Positions 1 through 8,162 of a DNA stretch of 52,641 bases are shown one piece after another; positions within the stretch are counted from its first letter, which is position 1, and each line of letters begins with the position of its first letter. This DNA is from Ferroacidibacillus organovorans. GTDB taxonomy: Bacteria > Bacillota > Bacilli > Alicyclobacillales > SLC66. The notes beneath the pieces are model-generated. The model saw only the letters and a program-made list of their open reading frames with translations. It was not told where the DNA came from and did no database searches. The position numbers and the translations under genes are program-made. The DNA is taken from the NCBI RefSeq assembly GCF_001642725.1, contig NZ_LSUQ01000016.1:1-52641 (forward strand), written 5' to 3'.

Positions 1-540
1 GACTTGCGCCATGATGTGCAGATAAAGGATATGCACCGTTTGATTGATGCCGGCCGACTGCACAACCGGCTCCACTTCGCTTTGCGCCGAACCGAGCGGT
101 ACGATGCGAATCGGGATCGACGGCCCGAGCGTGGCGAGAATCGCACTACCGACGGCCTGGAGTGCCGGCACGTAAATCGTGCGTTCTTCAAGTCCTGCGA
201 GCACATGCTGCACGCGGAGCGTCGTGAGACTCTCGATGCGCGCAACCTCAGCAAAGTTGAAGTGGGCGCTCGTCACCCGTCCAGCCTTATCCTTTTCATA
301 GATGACCAGTTTTTCGTATTGCGCGTCTTCCGCAATCCGCTTCGTCAGCGCGTCATTGATCGCCTGCGTCGCCATCTGGCGGGCAAGCCCTGTCGCCATC
401 GCCATAAAGGGCGGCCGCAGACTGCGATCGAGAAGATAGATACTCTCATAAAACAAACCGAGTGAAAAAACGAGAAAGAGCAGGCTCGCGGCCGTGGCGC
501 GACGCACACGGTTCATTTTCCGTCGCGACTTGAATCGCAT
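1..540 (-). CDS. yunB: Sporulation protein YunB (3' end outside window)
   Basis: The reading frame is open from an ATG at 540 to the window edge, giving 180 residues without a stop. The N-terminus is basic, followed by one hydrophobic segment (about residues 15-33), so the protein is probably anchored with its body outside the cytoplasm. Family-like blocks are visible: LRPPFMAMATG, then ATQAINDAL, then a GS.ILATLGPSIPIRI.PLG stretch, and AGINQTVHILYLHI near the edge. In Bacillus, YunB is made in the mother cell during sporulation and is needed for normal spore formation, though its biochemical role is not known. A GGTGG Shine-Dalgarno lies upstream of the ATG. The family is about 250 residues, so the C-terminal part is missing here only because of the window boundary. 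Confidence 0.88.
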   Translation of the reverse strand, partial: MRFKSRRKMNRVRRATAASLLFLVFSLGLFYESIYLLDRSLRPPFMAMATGLARQMATQAINDALTKRIAEDAQYEKLVIYEKDKAGRVTSAHFNFAEVARIESLTTLRVQHVLAGLEERTIYVPALQAVGSAILATLGPSIPIRIVPLGSAQSEVEPVVQSAGINQTVHILYLHIMAQV

Positions 541-692
541 GAAAGATCACCCACCGTTTCCGCGCTCCTGCGAGCGAAACGCGACGTGGCAAGACGGCAA
601 AACCGCCTGACGCTATGATCCATTCTATGCTGACAAGCCCCTGCATGAGTCCCTCTCTTTATTTATTGCGCGAAGTCTATACGAGCGCTGGT

Positions 693-1913
693 CTATCCCT
701 GTACGTCCAACTTGATAAAACGCCGTTTCCCGACCTGCAGCACCATTCCCGTGCGCGGCTCAAACTCAAGCGCTGCGTCATTTACAGTCTCACCATCCAT
801 CTTTACGCCACCACCCGCAATCAGACGGCGCGCTTCCGAGTTTGACGGCGCCATTCCCGCCCGAACGAGCAGCGGGACAAGCGCAACGCGCTCTGCCTCA
901 AGCGCAAAGCTTTCGATCTCATCCGGCAAGCTGCGCTTCTGAAAGACGCGCACGAACGCTTCTTGCGCAAGTTCCGCCGCCGTCCTCCCGTGAAAACGTG
1001 TGACAAGCGCGTGCGCCAGCTTCATTTTCGCATCGCGCGGGTGAACCGTCCCGCCTACGAGTCCCGCTTCAAGCGCCTCCACTTCATCTTTTCGCAGTCC
1101 GCTCACGAGCGTCAAATACTTTACCATCAGCTCATCCGGGATCGACATCGCCTTCCCGTACATGTCCTTTGGCTCATCGTCGACGCCGATGTAATTGCCA
1201 AGACTCTTCGACATTTTTTGGACGCCGTCAAGCCCCTCGATCAGCGGCATGGTAATCACGACCTGCGGGGACATGCCATACTCTTTCTGAAGCGTCCGGC
1301 CCATCAGAAGGTTGAACGTCTGATCCGTTCCGCCAAGTTCCACGTCCGTCTCAAGCGCCACGGAGTCATACGCCTGCATCAGCGGATAGAACAGTTCGTG
1401 AATACTGATTGCCACGTTCTCGCTAAAGCGTTTCTTAAAGTCATCCCGCTCAAGCATGCGCGCCACCGTCACCGTTGCGCCGAGGCGCAACACCTCTGCG
1501 AACTGAAGCGATGACAGCCACGTCGCGTTGAAGTGAAGCATCGTGCGCTCCTCGTCGAGCACTTTAAAAACTTGCGCGCGATACGTCGCCGCATTCTCCT
1601 GCACTTGCTCTTCCGTGAGTTGTTTCCTCGTCTCCGACTTACCTGTCGGGTCGCCGATGCGTCCCGTAAAATCCCCGATGACCAATTGGACATGGTGGCC
1701 CAAATCCTGAAACTGGCGCAGTTTGTTAAGCACGACCGTGTGCCCGATATGAATATCTGGAGCGGTCGGATCAAGCCCCAGTTTCACGCGCAGCGGTGTC
1801 TTCGTCTCCAAGCTTCGCTTTAGTTTTTCGAGCAATTCTTCTTTGGGAATGACATCCACTGCGCCGTGACTAAGAATATCGAGTTGTCGCAGCGCTTCTT
1901 TCTCTAGATCCAA
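693..1913 (-). CDS. tyrS: Tyrosyl-tRNA synthetase (TyrZ type)
   Basis: A class I aminoacyl-tRNA synthetase that charges tRNA-Tyr with tyrosine in the cytoplasm. The nucleotide-binding HIGH motif appears as DIHIGH about 55 residues from the start, and the KMSKS loop is intact near residue 235. A tyrosine-recognition stretch ELGGTDQTFN lies between them and an S4-like RNA-binding domain occupies the last 60 residues. The sequence PTAPDIHIGHTVVLNKL is typical of the TyrZ rather than the classic Bacillus TyrS subgroup. The frame is open to a TTG at 1958 and an ATG at 1937, but I prefer the TTG at 1913, preceded by AAAGGGG and AGGAAGG, because family members begin close to the LEKEALRQLD segment. 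No T-box leader is present upstream, unlike pheST and thrS in this window. Confidence 0.93.
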   Translation of the reverse strand: MDLEKEALRQLDILSHGAVDVIPKEELLEKLKRSLETKTPLRVKLGLDPTAPDIHIGHTVVLNKLRQFQDLGHHVQLVIGDFTGRIGDPTGKSETRKQLTEEQVQENAATYRAQVFKVLDEERTMLHFNATWLSSLQFAEVLRLGATVTVARMLERDDFKKRFSENVAISIHELFYPLMQAYDSVALETDVELGGTDQTFNLLMGRTLQKEYGMSPQVVITMPLIEGLDGVQKMSKSLGNYIGVDDEPKDMYGKAMSIPDELMVKYLTLVSGLRKDEVEALEAGLVGGTVHPRDAKMKLAHALVTRFHGRTAAELAQEAFVRVFQKRSLPDEIESFALEAERVALVPLLVRAGMAPSNSEARRLIAGGGVKMDGETVNDAALEFEPRTGMVLQVGKRRFIKLDVQG

Positions 1914-1990
1914 GACCTTCCTGCCCCTTTCACCCATCCGCGTGGAATTACCGTCCAATTATCGCACATACTACCTCAAAGATTCACCAG

Positions 1991-2011
1991 AGATCGCACG
2001 CGATGCGATCT
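1991..2011. repeat. Perfect 8-bp inverted repeat before the PBP gene
   Basis: AGATCGCA and TGCGATCT flank a 5-base spacer in the short divergent gap between tyrS and the penicillin-binding protein gene, only a few bases upstream of the PBP Shine-Dalgarno. It could be an operator for a dimeric regulator or a leader hairpin. There is no T-run, so it is not a terminator. Confidence 0.4.
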
Positions 2012-2027
2012 ATCAGGAGGTGCACCT

Positions 2028-4457
2028 TTGCAGCGTCGCAGCGAGCGTATACCAAAGAAAACTTCCCGCAAGCGGCGCCGGGCGCGCCTGATGGTGCTTG
2101 TATCTACCCTCGCCGTCACCGTGGGTTCTGCCTTTGCTCTGACCGCGTCCTATGTGAAAACCTTACCGACGCTCGATCCAAACACGTTAAACGAGACAAG
2201 TCAGTCGACCCTCGTCTATTCTGCCGACCAACAGTGGCTCGGGTGTTTTGCGGCAGACGGTGATCGCCGTCCGCTCAAATCCTTGCGCGACGCGGGCGCG
2301 TGGCTTCCACGCGCGTTTATCGCGGCAGAGGACAAAGATTTTTTTCATCATCACGGCGTGGATTTTTCCGCCATTGCGCGCTCTGCGTTTCAAGACATGA
2401 AGTCACGCTCCATCGTCGGCGGCGGATCGACAATCACACAGCAATTGGTGAAACTGACGATTTTCCCACGCCAACAGCGCACGATTGAGCGAAAAATTCA
2501 AGAGATCCTCTTGGCACTAGAGCTCGAACGCCGTGAGGCCAAACCAACCATTCTCTTACAATACCTGAATGCGCTCTATTTCGGAAAGATGGGTGGCGTT
2601 CAAGTCTACGGCGTCGAGAGCGCCGCACTCCACGCGTTTGGAAAACACGCGCGCGACCTGACTCCAGCGCAAGCGGCGCTGCTCGCGGCCATTCCAAACC
2701 AGCCGACGCGTTTTGCGCTGCGCGCGGACAATGTGCATCTGGCTCGTCGTCAGGCGTACATTCTATCTCGCATGCGTAATTTGCAGATGCTTTCAAATGC
2801 AGCATATCGCCACGCTGTCATAGAGCAGTCCCTCGCACACCTCAACCCAGAACGCCTTCATCCCGCGCCATATGAGAGTATGTACCCCTACGTGATGACC
2901 CAGGTGAGTCGCGAAGCGCCTACCTTGATCGCAAACGCATTGCAGATGACACCCCTTGAAGCGGAGTTGCAATTGCAAACGAGAGGATTGCATATTGTAA
3001 CGACGATTGACAGTCGCTTGCAGCGTGCCGTCCACGCCGTCATGACACAAGACCGCCTGTTTTTGACGGCGAAAGACAGATTGCGCGAGGAGGCTGGAGT
3101 CGCACTGGTGAGTACTGCGGACAGCCGAGTCTTGGCCATCGGCGGCGGGCGCGATTTCACGCAAAATGAGGTGGACCACTCGCTCGCGCTGCGCCAGCCG
3201 GGTTCCTCGCTCAAACCGCTCATCGTGTACGCGCCAGCGCTTGACGCTCACCGCTTAACCCCCGGCTCGATCGTCGATGACGCACCGCGCAATTTCCCTG
3301 ACCCAAACGCACAAAATCACATCTGGTTCCCTAAGAATTGGGATAGCAAGTTTCACGGACTCATGACGGTGCGCGACGCGCTGATGCAATCCTACAATGG
3401 CCCTGCCATCTCTATTCTCGAAGGCATTCACCCGGCGACCGGGTATCAATACGCAGAAGCGCTCGGACTGCACGGACTTGCGCGCGAAGACGCGATGAGT
3501 CTGGGGCTTGCGATCGGCGGGATACGCGGCGGTGTCAGTCCACTCGAGTTGGCGAGCGCCTACGCGGCGTTTGGGCACGACGGGTCGTATACGCCACCCC
3601 ATCTGATCGAGCGAATCGAGGATCGTGATGGCCACGTCATCTATCAGGCGCACCCGCACGCCATCCCCGTATTTTCGCGCGCGACGACGCACATGATGAC
3701 AAACATGCTGCAAAGCGTACTCGCAAGTCCTTACGGCACAGCCTATCCGCTGCACACCTTGGCAGGGACGTGGGCGGGTAAAACGGGCACCACGGACGAA
3801 AACAGGGACGCCTGGTTCATCGGCTACAACCGCGCGCTCACCGTCAGCATTTGGATGGGGTACGATCTGCCTCACCCCATTCCAGACGCGCCGCGCGGAA
3901 CACTGACAGGACACCCGCTCGGCTTATTCTCCGCGCTGGCACACACGAAGGAGATGGCGCAGGCGCTTCGCACGTACGGACGAATAACCCAAGCCGAAAA
4001 AGCTGGGTCACCCGACGCTGCGTTCGTTCGCGCGCACGTCTGCACCAAATCAGGTGCGCTCGCATCCCCCTATTGTATTGCGGCGAAAGACGACGAGTGG
4101 GATGAATTTCCCAAAGGATCTGAGCCGACGTCCGTCTGCCTGATGCATCGCCAAATCGCAGTGACGTCCTATCAGCATCAGTGGGTTCTCGCCACCACAG
4201 AGACGCCACCCGCCGAGATTCGCTGGATGATCTTTCTCGATCGCCGCGTCATGCCGCAAGACAAAGCGCTAGACAAAAAGTATGAGCCGCTCGATTGGAA
4301 GATGATCATACCAACGCGCGCAGACCCGCGCGGTGGAACGCCACTGTGTGAGATTGGCGAGGCGCCTGAGCCGTCCGCTTCAACCGATCCGCTCAATCAA
4401 GCGAGTTCGATGACCGTCACGCCGCTGCCGCCTTCTCCCTCACCGCCTTGGCGATAG
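2028..4457 (+). CDS. Class A penicillin-binding protein (PBP1A-like)
   Basis: A bifunctional peptidoglycan synthase that polymerises lipid II and cross-links stem peptides on the outer face of the membrane. The 809-residue product has a very basic N-terminus, a transmembrane segment (about 21-40), a GT51 glycosyltransferase domain with catalytic Glu in AAEDKDFFHHHGVD (E101) and GGSTITQQLVK (132-142), and a transpeptidase domain. The active-site motifs are SSLK (S393), SYN (455-457) and KTG (585-587). The C-terminal region of about 150 residues shows no domain I recognise. Translation starts at TTG with an AGGAGGTG Shine-Dalgarno six bases away. Its last 61 bases overlap the convergent mutS2 gene. 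The gene is transcribed divergently from tyrS. Confidence 0.95.
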   Translation: MQRRSERIPKKTSRKRRRARLMVLVSTLAVTVGSAFALTASYVKTLPTLDPNTLNETSQSTLVYSADQQWLGCFAADGDRRPLKSLRDAGAWLPRAFIAAEDKDFFHHHGVDFSAIARSAFQDMKSRSIVGGGSTITQQLVKLTIFPRQQRTIERKIQEILLALELERREAKPTILLQYLNALYFGKMGGVQVYGVESAALHAFGKHARDLTPAQAALLAAIPNQPTRFALRADNVHLARRQAYILSRMRNLQMLSNAAYRHAVIEQSLAHLNPERLHPAPYESMYPYVMTQVSREAPTLIANALQMTPLEAELQLQTRGLHIVTTIDSRLQRAVHAVMTQDRLFLTAKDRLREEAGVALVSTADSRVLAIGGGRDFTQNEVDHSLALRQPGSSLKPLIVYAPALDAHRLTPGSIVDDAPRNFPDPNAQNHIWFPKNWDSKFHGLMTVRDALMQSYNGPAISILEGIHPATGYQYAEALGLHGLAREDAMSLGLAIGGIRGGVSPLELASAYAAFGHDGSYTPPHLIERIEDRDGHVIYQAHPHAIPVFSRATTHMMTNMLQSVLASPYGTAYPLHTLAGTWAGKTGTTDENRDAWFIGYNRALTVSIWMGYDLPHPIPDAPRGTLTGHPLGLFSALAHTKEMAQALRTYGRITQAEKAGSPDAAFVRAHVCTKSGALASPYCIAAKDDEWDEFPKGSEPTSVCLMHRQIAVTSYQHQWVLATTETPPAEIRWMIFLDRRVMPQDKALDKKYEPLDWKMIIPTRADPRGGTPLCEIGEAPEPSASTDPLNQASSMTVTPLPPSPSPPWR

Positions 4458-6739
4458 GTGCGAACGCGCCTATGTGTGCGCAAATAGAGAAGCAGGCCTT
4501 CGCGCAGCGCACCCGTCCCTTTTCCGTGAACAATGGTCACCTGGTGATAGCCAGAGAGCACCGCCTTGTCAAGGTAGCGATCGACTTCCACCATCGCTTC
4601 TTGCACCGTCTGACCGCGCACGTCAAGCGTTGGCGACACGCCTTCGCTCGCCCGTTTCACCATGACGACAGGCGCTTCAACCTTTTCGGCGCGACGCAAG
4701 AGTTCCATATTTTTGCGATTGACGCGCAGCTTCATTGAGCCGATAGCCACGAGCCACTCGTCGCGCCCCACCTCTGACATAAGCGAACCCTTTTGTCCGG
4801 CGAGAGAGAGAACGCGTACTTCGTCGCCTTCTGCGAGCGTTTCATTTGAACGTTTGCGTGGCGCCATGACAAGCGTAGGATCAGGTGCAAGCGCCCTCAT
4901 CCTCCCCCTCACCGCCGTCAACTCGTGATCCTTGACTGCGCCTGAAGTCGCCATTTCACGAAGCTGCGCAATCAAATCGTCTGCCTCACGCTGACTGCGT
5001 TTGACATACGCGCGAATCTCTTCATCCGCTTTTTTCTTGCGCGACATCCGCTCTTCTTCCTCGATGCGCGCGCGCTCCTCCAACTGTTCGCGCAGGCGTT
5101 CGACATCTTGGCGCGCGCGATGCGCCTGTTCGTGATCTTCGCGCGCATCGTGGACGCGCTGCGTGAGATGGGAGATCAAATCTTCGACACGCTCATCTGT
5201 CGTTGTAAGCCGTGCCCTGGCCTGTTCAATGAGTGTCTGCGGTAAACCAAGGCGTTCTGCGATCGCAAACGCGTAAGACTTTCCAGGGATGCCAAGCTCC
5301 AGGCGATACGTCGGCGTAAGTGTCTCCACGTCAAAGGAGACACTCGCATTGATGGTTCCTGGCGTAGTGTACGCGTATGCCTTTAATTCGCTGTAGTGCG
5401 TGGTCGCGACCGTCCGAATTCCGCGCGCGCGCAGTTCATCGAGGATCGCCATCGCAAGAGAAGCGCCTTCCGTCGGGTCCGTGCCCGCGCCGATTTCATC
5501 AAAGAGCACCAGGCTTGTCGGACTTGCCTCACGCAAAATGCGGATGATATTGGTCATGTGGCTAGAAAACGTCGACAAGCTTTGTTCGATACTCTGCTCG
5601 TCTCCGATATCTGCGTACACCTCATCAAACCACCCGATCCGCGTGCCTTGCGCCGCCGTCACATAGAGCCCAGAGAGCCCCATGATCGTGAGGAGTCCCA
5701 TGGTTTTTAGCGATACCGTTTTCCCGCCCGTGTTTGGCCCTGTGATGAGCAGTTGCGTAAACGAGTCTCCCAGGCGAATGTCAAGCGGTACGGCGCGCGC
5801 GAGATCAAGGTGCGGATGGCGCGCTTGAACGAGTTGAAGGATCGGTTGCTCGTCTAATTCCGGCTTCACCGCGCGTTCCGCGTGAGCGTAGGCTGCTTTG
5901 GCAATCGCAAAATCAAACGCACCAAGCACCTCGAACGCTTCGAGGAGCACATCCGCGTTCGGCGCTGCGTACGCCGACAGCTCGCTTAGAATGCGCTCAA
6001 TCTCGCGCTCTTCGAGCAATGCATAGCGGCGCAGTTCATTGCCGAGTGAGGCGACCCGTTCCGGTTCAATAAAATAGGTGGCGCCAGACGCCGATTGGTC
6101 GTGCACGATGCCGCGCACATGTTGCGCCGCATCAGCGCGCACCGAGAGACAAAGACGGTCGTTTCGCATCGTCACAATTTGATCTTGTAAATAATTCTGT
6201 ACACTCGTCGACTTTACCATTTCATCGATCGTTCTTCTCATGCGCTGCGTAACGGTGCGCATGCTCGAGCGCAAATCAGCGAGGGTCGCGCTCGCTTGAT
6301 CGAGCACGCGCGCGTCTTCGTCAATACAGCGGAAAATTTCGTCTTCTAGCGTTTTAGGAAGATCCAGCGCCTGAAACCGCTCTGCAAAGCGCGAAACTTC
6401 TGCGCGCTCACTCAGCTCCATAAATATGCGCGCAAAGCGGCGCACGCTGCGCGCCGTTTCTGCGAGTTGAAACAGTTCACTGGGGCTGAGAATTCCTCCC
6501 ACGCGCGCGCGCATCACGGCGCTTCGCAGATCCTTAGTGCGCGCAAAAACAGCTTCACCTTTCAGACGATAATAGGCGCTTCCTTCCTCCGTATCTGCGA
6601 GGGCGGTGCGCGCGTCCGTGAGCGTCGCAAATGGGCGCAGTGCACGCGCGCGCTCTTCACCATAAGGCGTTTGACAGCGCACCGTTACAGCCGAGACAAT
6701 CTGTGCAAAATCGAGCAGTCGCAAGACGCGCTCGTTCAT
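4397..6739 (-). CDS. mutS2: Endonuclease MutS2 / ribosome-collision factor
   Basis: A MutS-family ATPase of about 780 residues. It shows the MutS2 core, Walker A GPNTGGKT (about 334-341), Walker B LVLFDEIGAG (acidic pair about 414-415) and the ST..SHM signature. A charged helical stretch follows, then a C-terminal Smr domain with LDVRGQTVQEA and HGKGTGALREG. MutS2 proteins have been linked to suppression of homologous recombination and, in Bacillus, to splitting collided ribosomes. The ATG at 6739 is chosen because MNERVLRLLDF aligns with family starts; a GTG nine bases upstream sits on the GGGAAG Shine-Dalgarno. In Bacillus the gene follows zapA, a cvpA-like gene and polX; here a YvlD-like gene on the opposite strand lies between cvpA and mutS2. 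Confidence 0.94.
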   Translation of the reverse strand: MNERVLRLLDFAQIVSAVTVRCQTPYGEERARALRPFATLTDARTALADTEEGSAYYRLKGEAVFARTKDLRSAVMRARVGGILSPSELFQLAETARSVRRFARIFMELSERAEVSRFAERFQALDLPKTLEDEIFRCIDEDARVLDQASATLADLRSSMRTVTQRMRRTIDEMVKSTSVQNYLQDQIVTMRNDRLCLSVRADAAQHVRGIVHDQSASGATYFIEPERVASLGNELRRYALLEEREIERILSELSAYAAPNADVLLEAFEVLGAFDFAIAKAAYAHAERAVKPELDEQPILQLVQARHPHLDLARAVPLDIRLGDSFTQLLITGPNTGGKTVSLKTMGLLTIMGLSGLYVTAAQGTRIGWFDEVYADIGDEQSIEQSLSTFSSHMTNIIRILREASPTSLVLFDEIGAGTDPTEGASLAMAILDELRARGIRTVATTHYSELKAYAYTTPGTINASVSFDVETLTPTYRLELGIPGKSYAFAIAERLGLPQTLIEQARARLTTTDERVEDLISHLTQRVHDAREDHEQAHRARQDVERLREQLEERARIEEEERMSRKKKADEEIRAYVKRSQREADDLIAQLREMATSGAVKDHELTAVRGRMRALAPDPTLVMAPRKRSNETLAEGDEVRVLSLAGQKGSLMSEVGRDEWLVAIGSMKLRVNRKNMELLRRAEKVEAPVVMVKRASEGVSPTLDVRGQTVQEAMVEVDRYLDKAVLSGYHQVTIVHGKGTGALREGLLLYLRTHRRVRTYRQGGEGEGGSGVTVIELA

Positions 6740-6831
6740 CCGTTTCACTTCCCAGTTTGTTGAATGATGATGGATAGGACGGTACGTACTTAGGCAACAC
6801 TAGACGCACACATCCATGGAGGTGATGACTC

Positions 6832-7173
6832 ATGCTCGGAGTCATAGTACGTTTTGTCGTATCCGCGCTTGTGCTCCTATTTATCGGCGACATCGTGCGG
6901 GGGTTTTATATTTCAGGATTTTGGACGGCCATCTTCGCAGCCATCGTGATTGCAGCGATCGGTTGGGGATTTGAAAAATTGTTTGGTCGCAACATATCGC
7001 CTTATGGGCGTGGAATTGTCGGATTTCTCGTAGGTGCGGTCGTCATCTACATTGCACAGTTCATCGTGCCTGGCATGCATGTGACCCTTCTTGGCGCACT
7101 CCTCGCATCGCTGATCATTGGTATCGTCGATCTCTTGGTTCCAACGACGATGCGCCGTCACGTGAATTCGTAA
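6832..7173 (+). CDS. YvlD-like membrane protein (phage_holin_4_2 family)
   Basis: A 113-residue, very hydrophobic protein with about four predicted membrane helices (residues 4-22, 28-48, 60-80, 86-104) and short charged loops. It matches the YvlD/superfamily IV holin-like family of small bacterial membrane proteins, whose Bacillus member belongs to an envelope-stress operon; the molecular role is unknown. The name holin comes from family grouping only, and no lysin or phage gene is nearby. An excellent GGAGGTGATGACTC leader precedes the ATG and a strong terminator follows, so it is a monocistronic unit inserted between two minus-strand genes. Confidence 0.8.
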   Translation: MLGVIVRFVVSALVLLFIGDIVRGFYISGFWTAIFAAIVIAAIGWGFEKLFGRNISPYGRGIVGFLVGAVVIYIAQFIVPGMHVTLLGALLASLIIGIVDLLVPTTMRRHVNS

Positions 7174-7182
7174 TCACGCCTT

Positions 7183-7217
7183 GCGCCTGCCGCATCACGC
7201 AGGCGCCTTTTTCTTTT
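7183..7217 (+). terminator. Rho-independent terminator of the YvlD-like gene
   Basis: GCGCCTGC and GCAGGCGC form a perfect 8-bp stem around an 8-base loop, followed by CTTTTTCTTTT. It begins ten bases after the stop codon. Confidence 0.9.
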
Positions 7218-7245
7218 GCGACGGCTCAACCCGAGTTCTGGCGCG

Positions 7246-7812
7246 CTATGCTTTTGGCGGCTTGAATCCCTCTAAATGTTCGAGCGTCATGACAGGACCC
7301 TCAAACATCGGCGCGAGTGCAGAGTGGCGAATCTCTTGTTTCACGGGCACAGACGGGATGTAGGTTGCAACGCTCAAGAGCACTGCGATCAACACAAAGG
7401 CAACGCTTGCTCCCGCGATCAGTCCCGCCATGCGATTGACGAGAGACAACACCGGAAGTGAAAACAAGGCGTTGAGCAGATGCCCGAGGTAGCGAATCAA
7501 AAGTAGCGACACGTAAAACACGATCCCGAACGAAATGGCGCCAGCGATCGCCGTCACCGCCGACTGAACATTGTTAGTTCCCGTCAACGTTCCGACGAGC
7601 GGAATGTTTCTCAGAGAGACCGCTCCGTGAATGACATACCCTTTAATCCACGGTGTTACGATCGGCACAAGCCACGCGTGAAACTGCCACGCCGCGACAT
7701 ACGCAATGACGGTGCCTAAAAGGCGCACCATCTGCGCGATGATGCCCGTGCGATAGCCGTCCCACGCGCTAAAGAGCAGCACGAGCAAGATGACATAATC
7801 TGCAATATCCAC
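7246..7812 (-). CDS. CvpA-family membrane protein
   Basis: A 188-residue protein with about four membrane helices (residues 5-20, 27-50, 85-110, 125-150) and the N-terminal DYVILLVLLFSAWDGYRTG pattern of the CvpA family (Bacillus YshB). Family members are linked to colicin V secretion and envelope integrity in other bacteria, but no defined function is established in Bacillota. Its stop is near a terminator on the opposite strand, and its start lies five bases after the zapA stop, so zapA and cvpA are cotranscribed. In Bacillus polX follows at this point; it is absent here. Confidence 0.85.
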   Translation of the reverse strand: MDIADYVILLVLLFSAWDGYRTGIIAQMVRLLGTVIAYVAAWQFHAWLVPIVTPWIKGYVIHGAVSLRNIPLVGTLTGTNNVQSAVTAIAGAISFGIVFYVSLLLIRYLGHLLNALFSLPVLSLVNRMAGLIAGASVAFVLIAVLLSVATYIPSVPVKQEIRHSALAPMFEGPVMTLEHLEGFKPPKA

Positions 7813-7817
7813 GGATC

Positions 7818-8108
7818 TTATCCTTTCGATTCTTCTTCCTTTTTAACGATTCCCGCATCACGCTCAAGGGCTTCGAGAAGTGCATCATATTCGGTTTCTA
7901 ACGCATCGTATTCTTCCGCGAAGTTAAGTGCCGCAAGCACGGCGAGCGCGTGACTGTCCAAGCGCGGATGTTGCTCAAAAATGCGATTCATCGCCTGATC
8001 CACGCGCTCTGCCAGGCGAATGACACGTTCCGGGTCGTTAGAACCCCTCACTTGATAACTATGGCCAAAAATTTCAACCTGCACACGTTTTCGTGGATCT
8101 GAATCCAT
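7818..8108 (-). CDS. zapA: Cell division protein ZapA
   Basis: A 96-residue protein that bundles FtsZ filaments at the Z-ring. Visible family features are VQVEIFGHSYQVRG at the N-terminus, the RVIRLAERVDQAMN helix, SHALAVLAALNFAEEY and a C-terminal coiled coil rich in Glu and Leu. The length is typical. It lies downstream of pheT, as in Bacillus, although the rnhC gene usually found between them is missing. It is tightly coupled to cvpA. Confidence 0.92.
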   Translation of the reverse strand: MDSDPRKRVQVEIFGHSYQVRGSNDPERVIRLAERVDQAMNRIFEQHPRLDSHALAVLAALNFAEEYDALETEYDALLEALERDAGIVKKEEESKG

Positions 8109-8162
8109 GCGTACGGCACCTCCACCTGCATCCCAATTCGCGATTCTTCGAAAAAATCCTGC

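Noticed and set aside
1914-2027. Possible T-box leader for tyrS
   Set aside because: The gap is too short and lacks any GGGTGG.ACC element on the minus strand.
6832-7173. Holin family match as a sign of prophage
   Set aside because: No lysin, tail, capsid or integrase gene is nearby and the YvlD-like family is chromosomal in many Bacillota.
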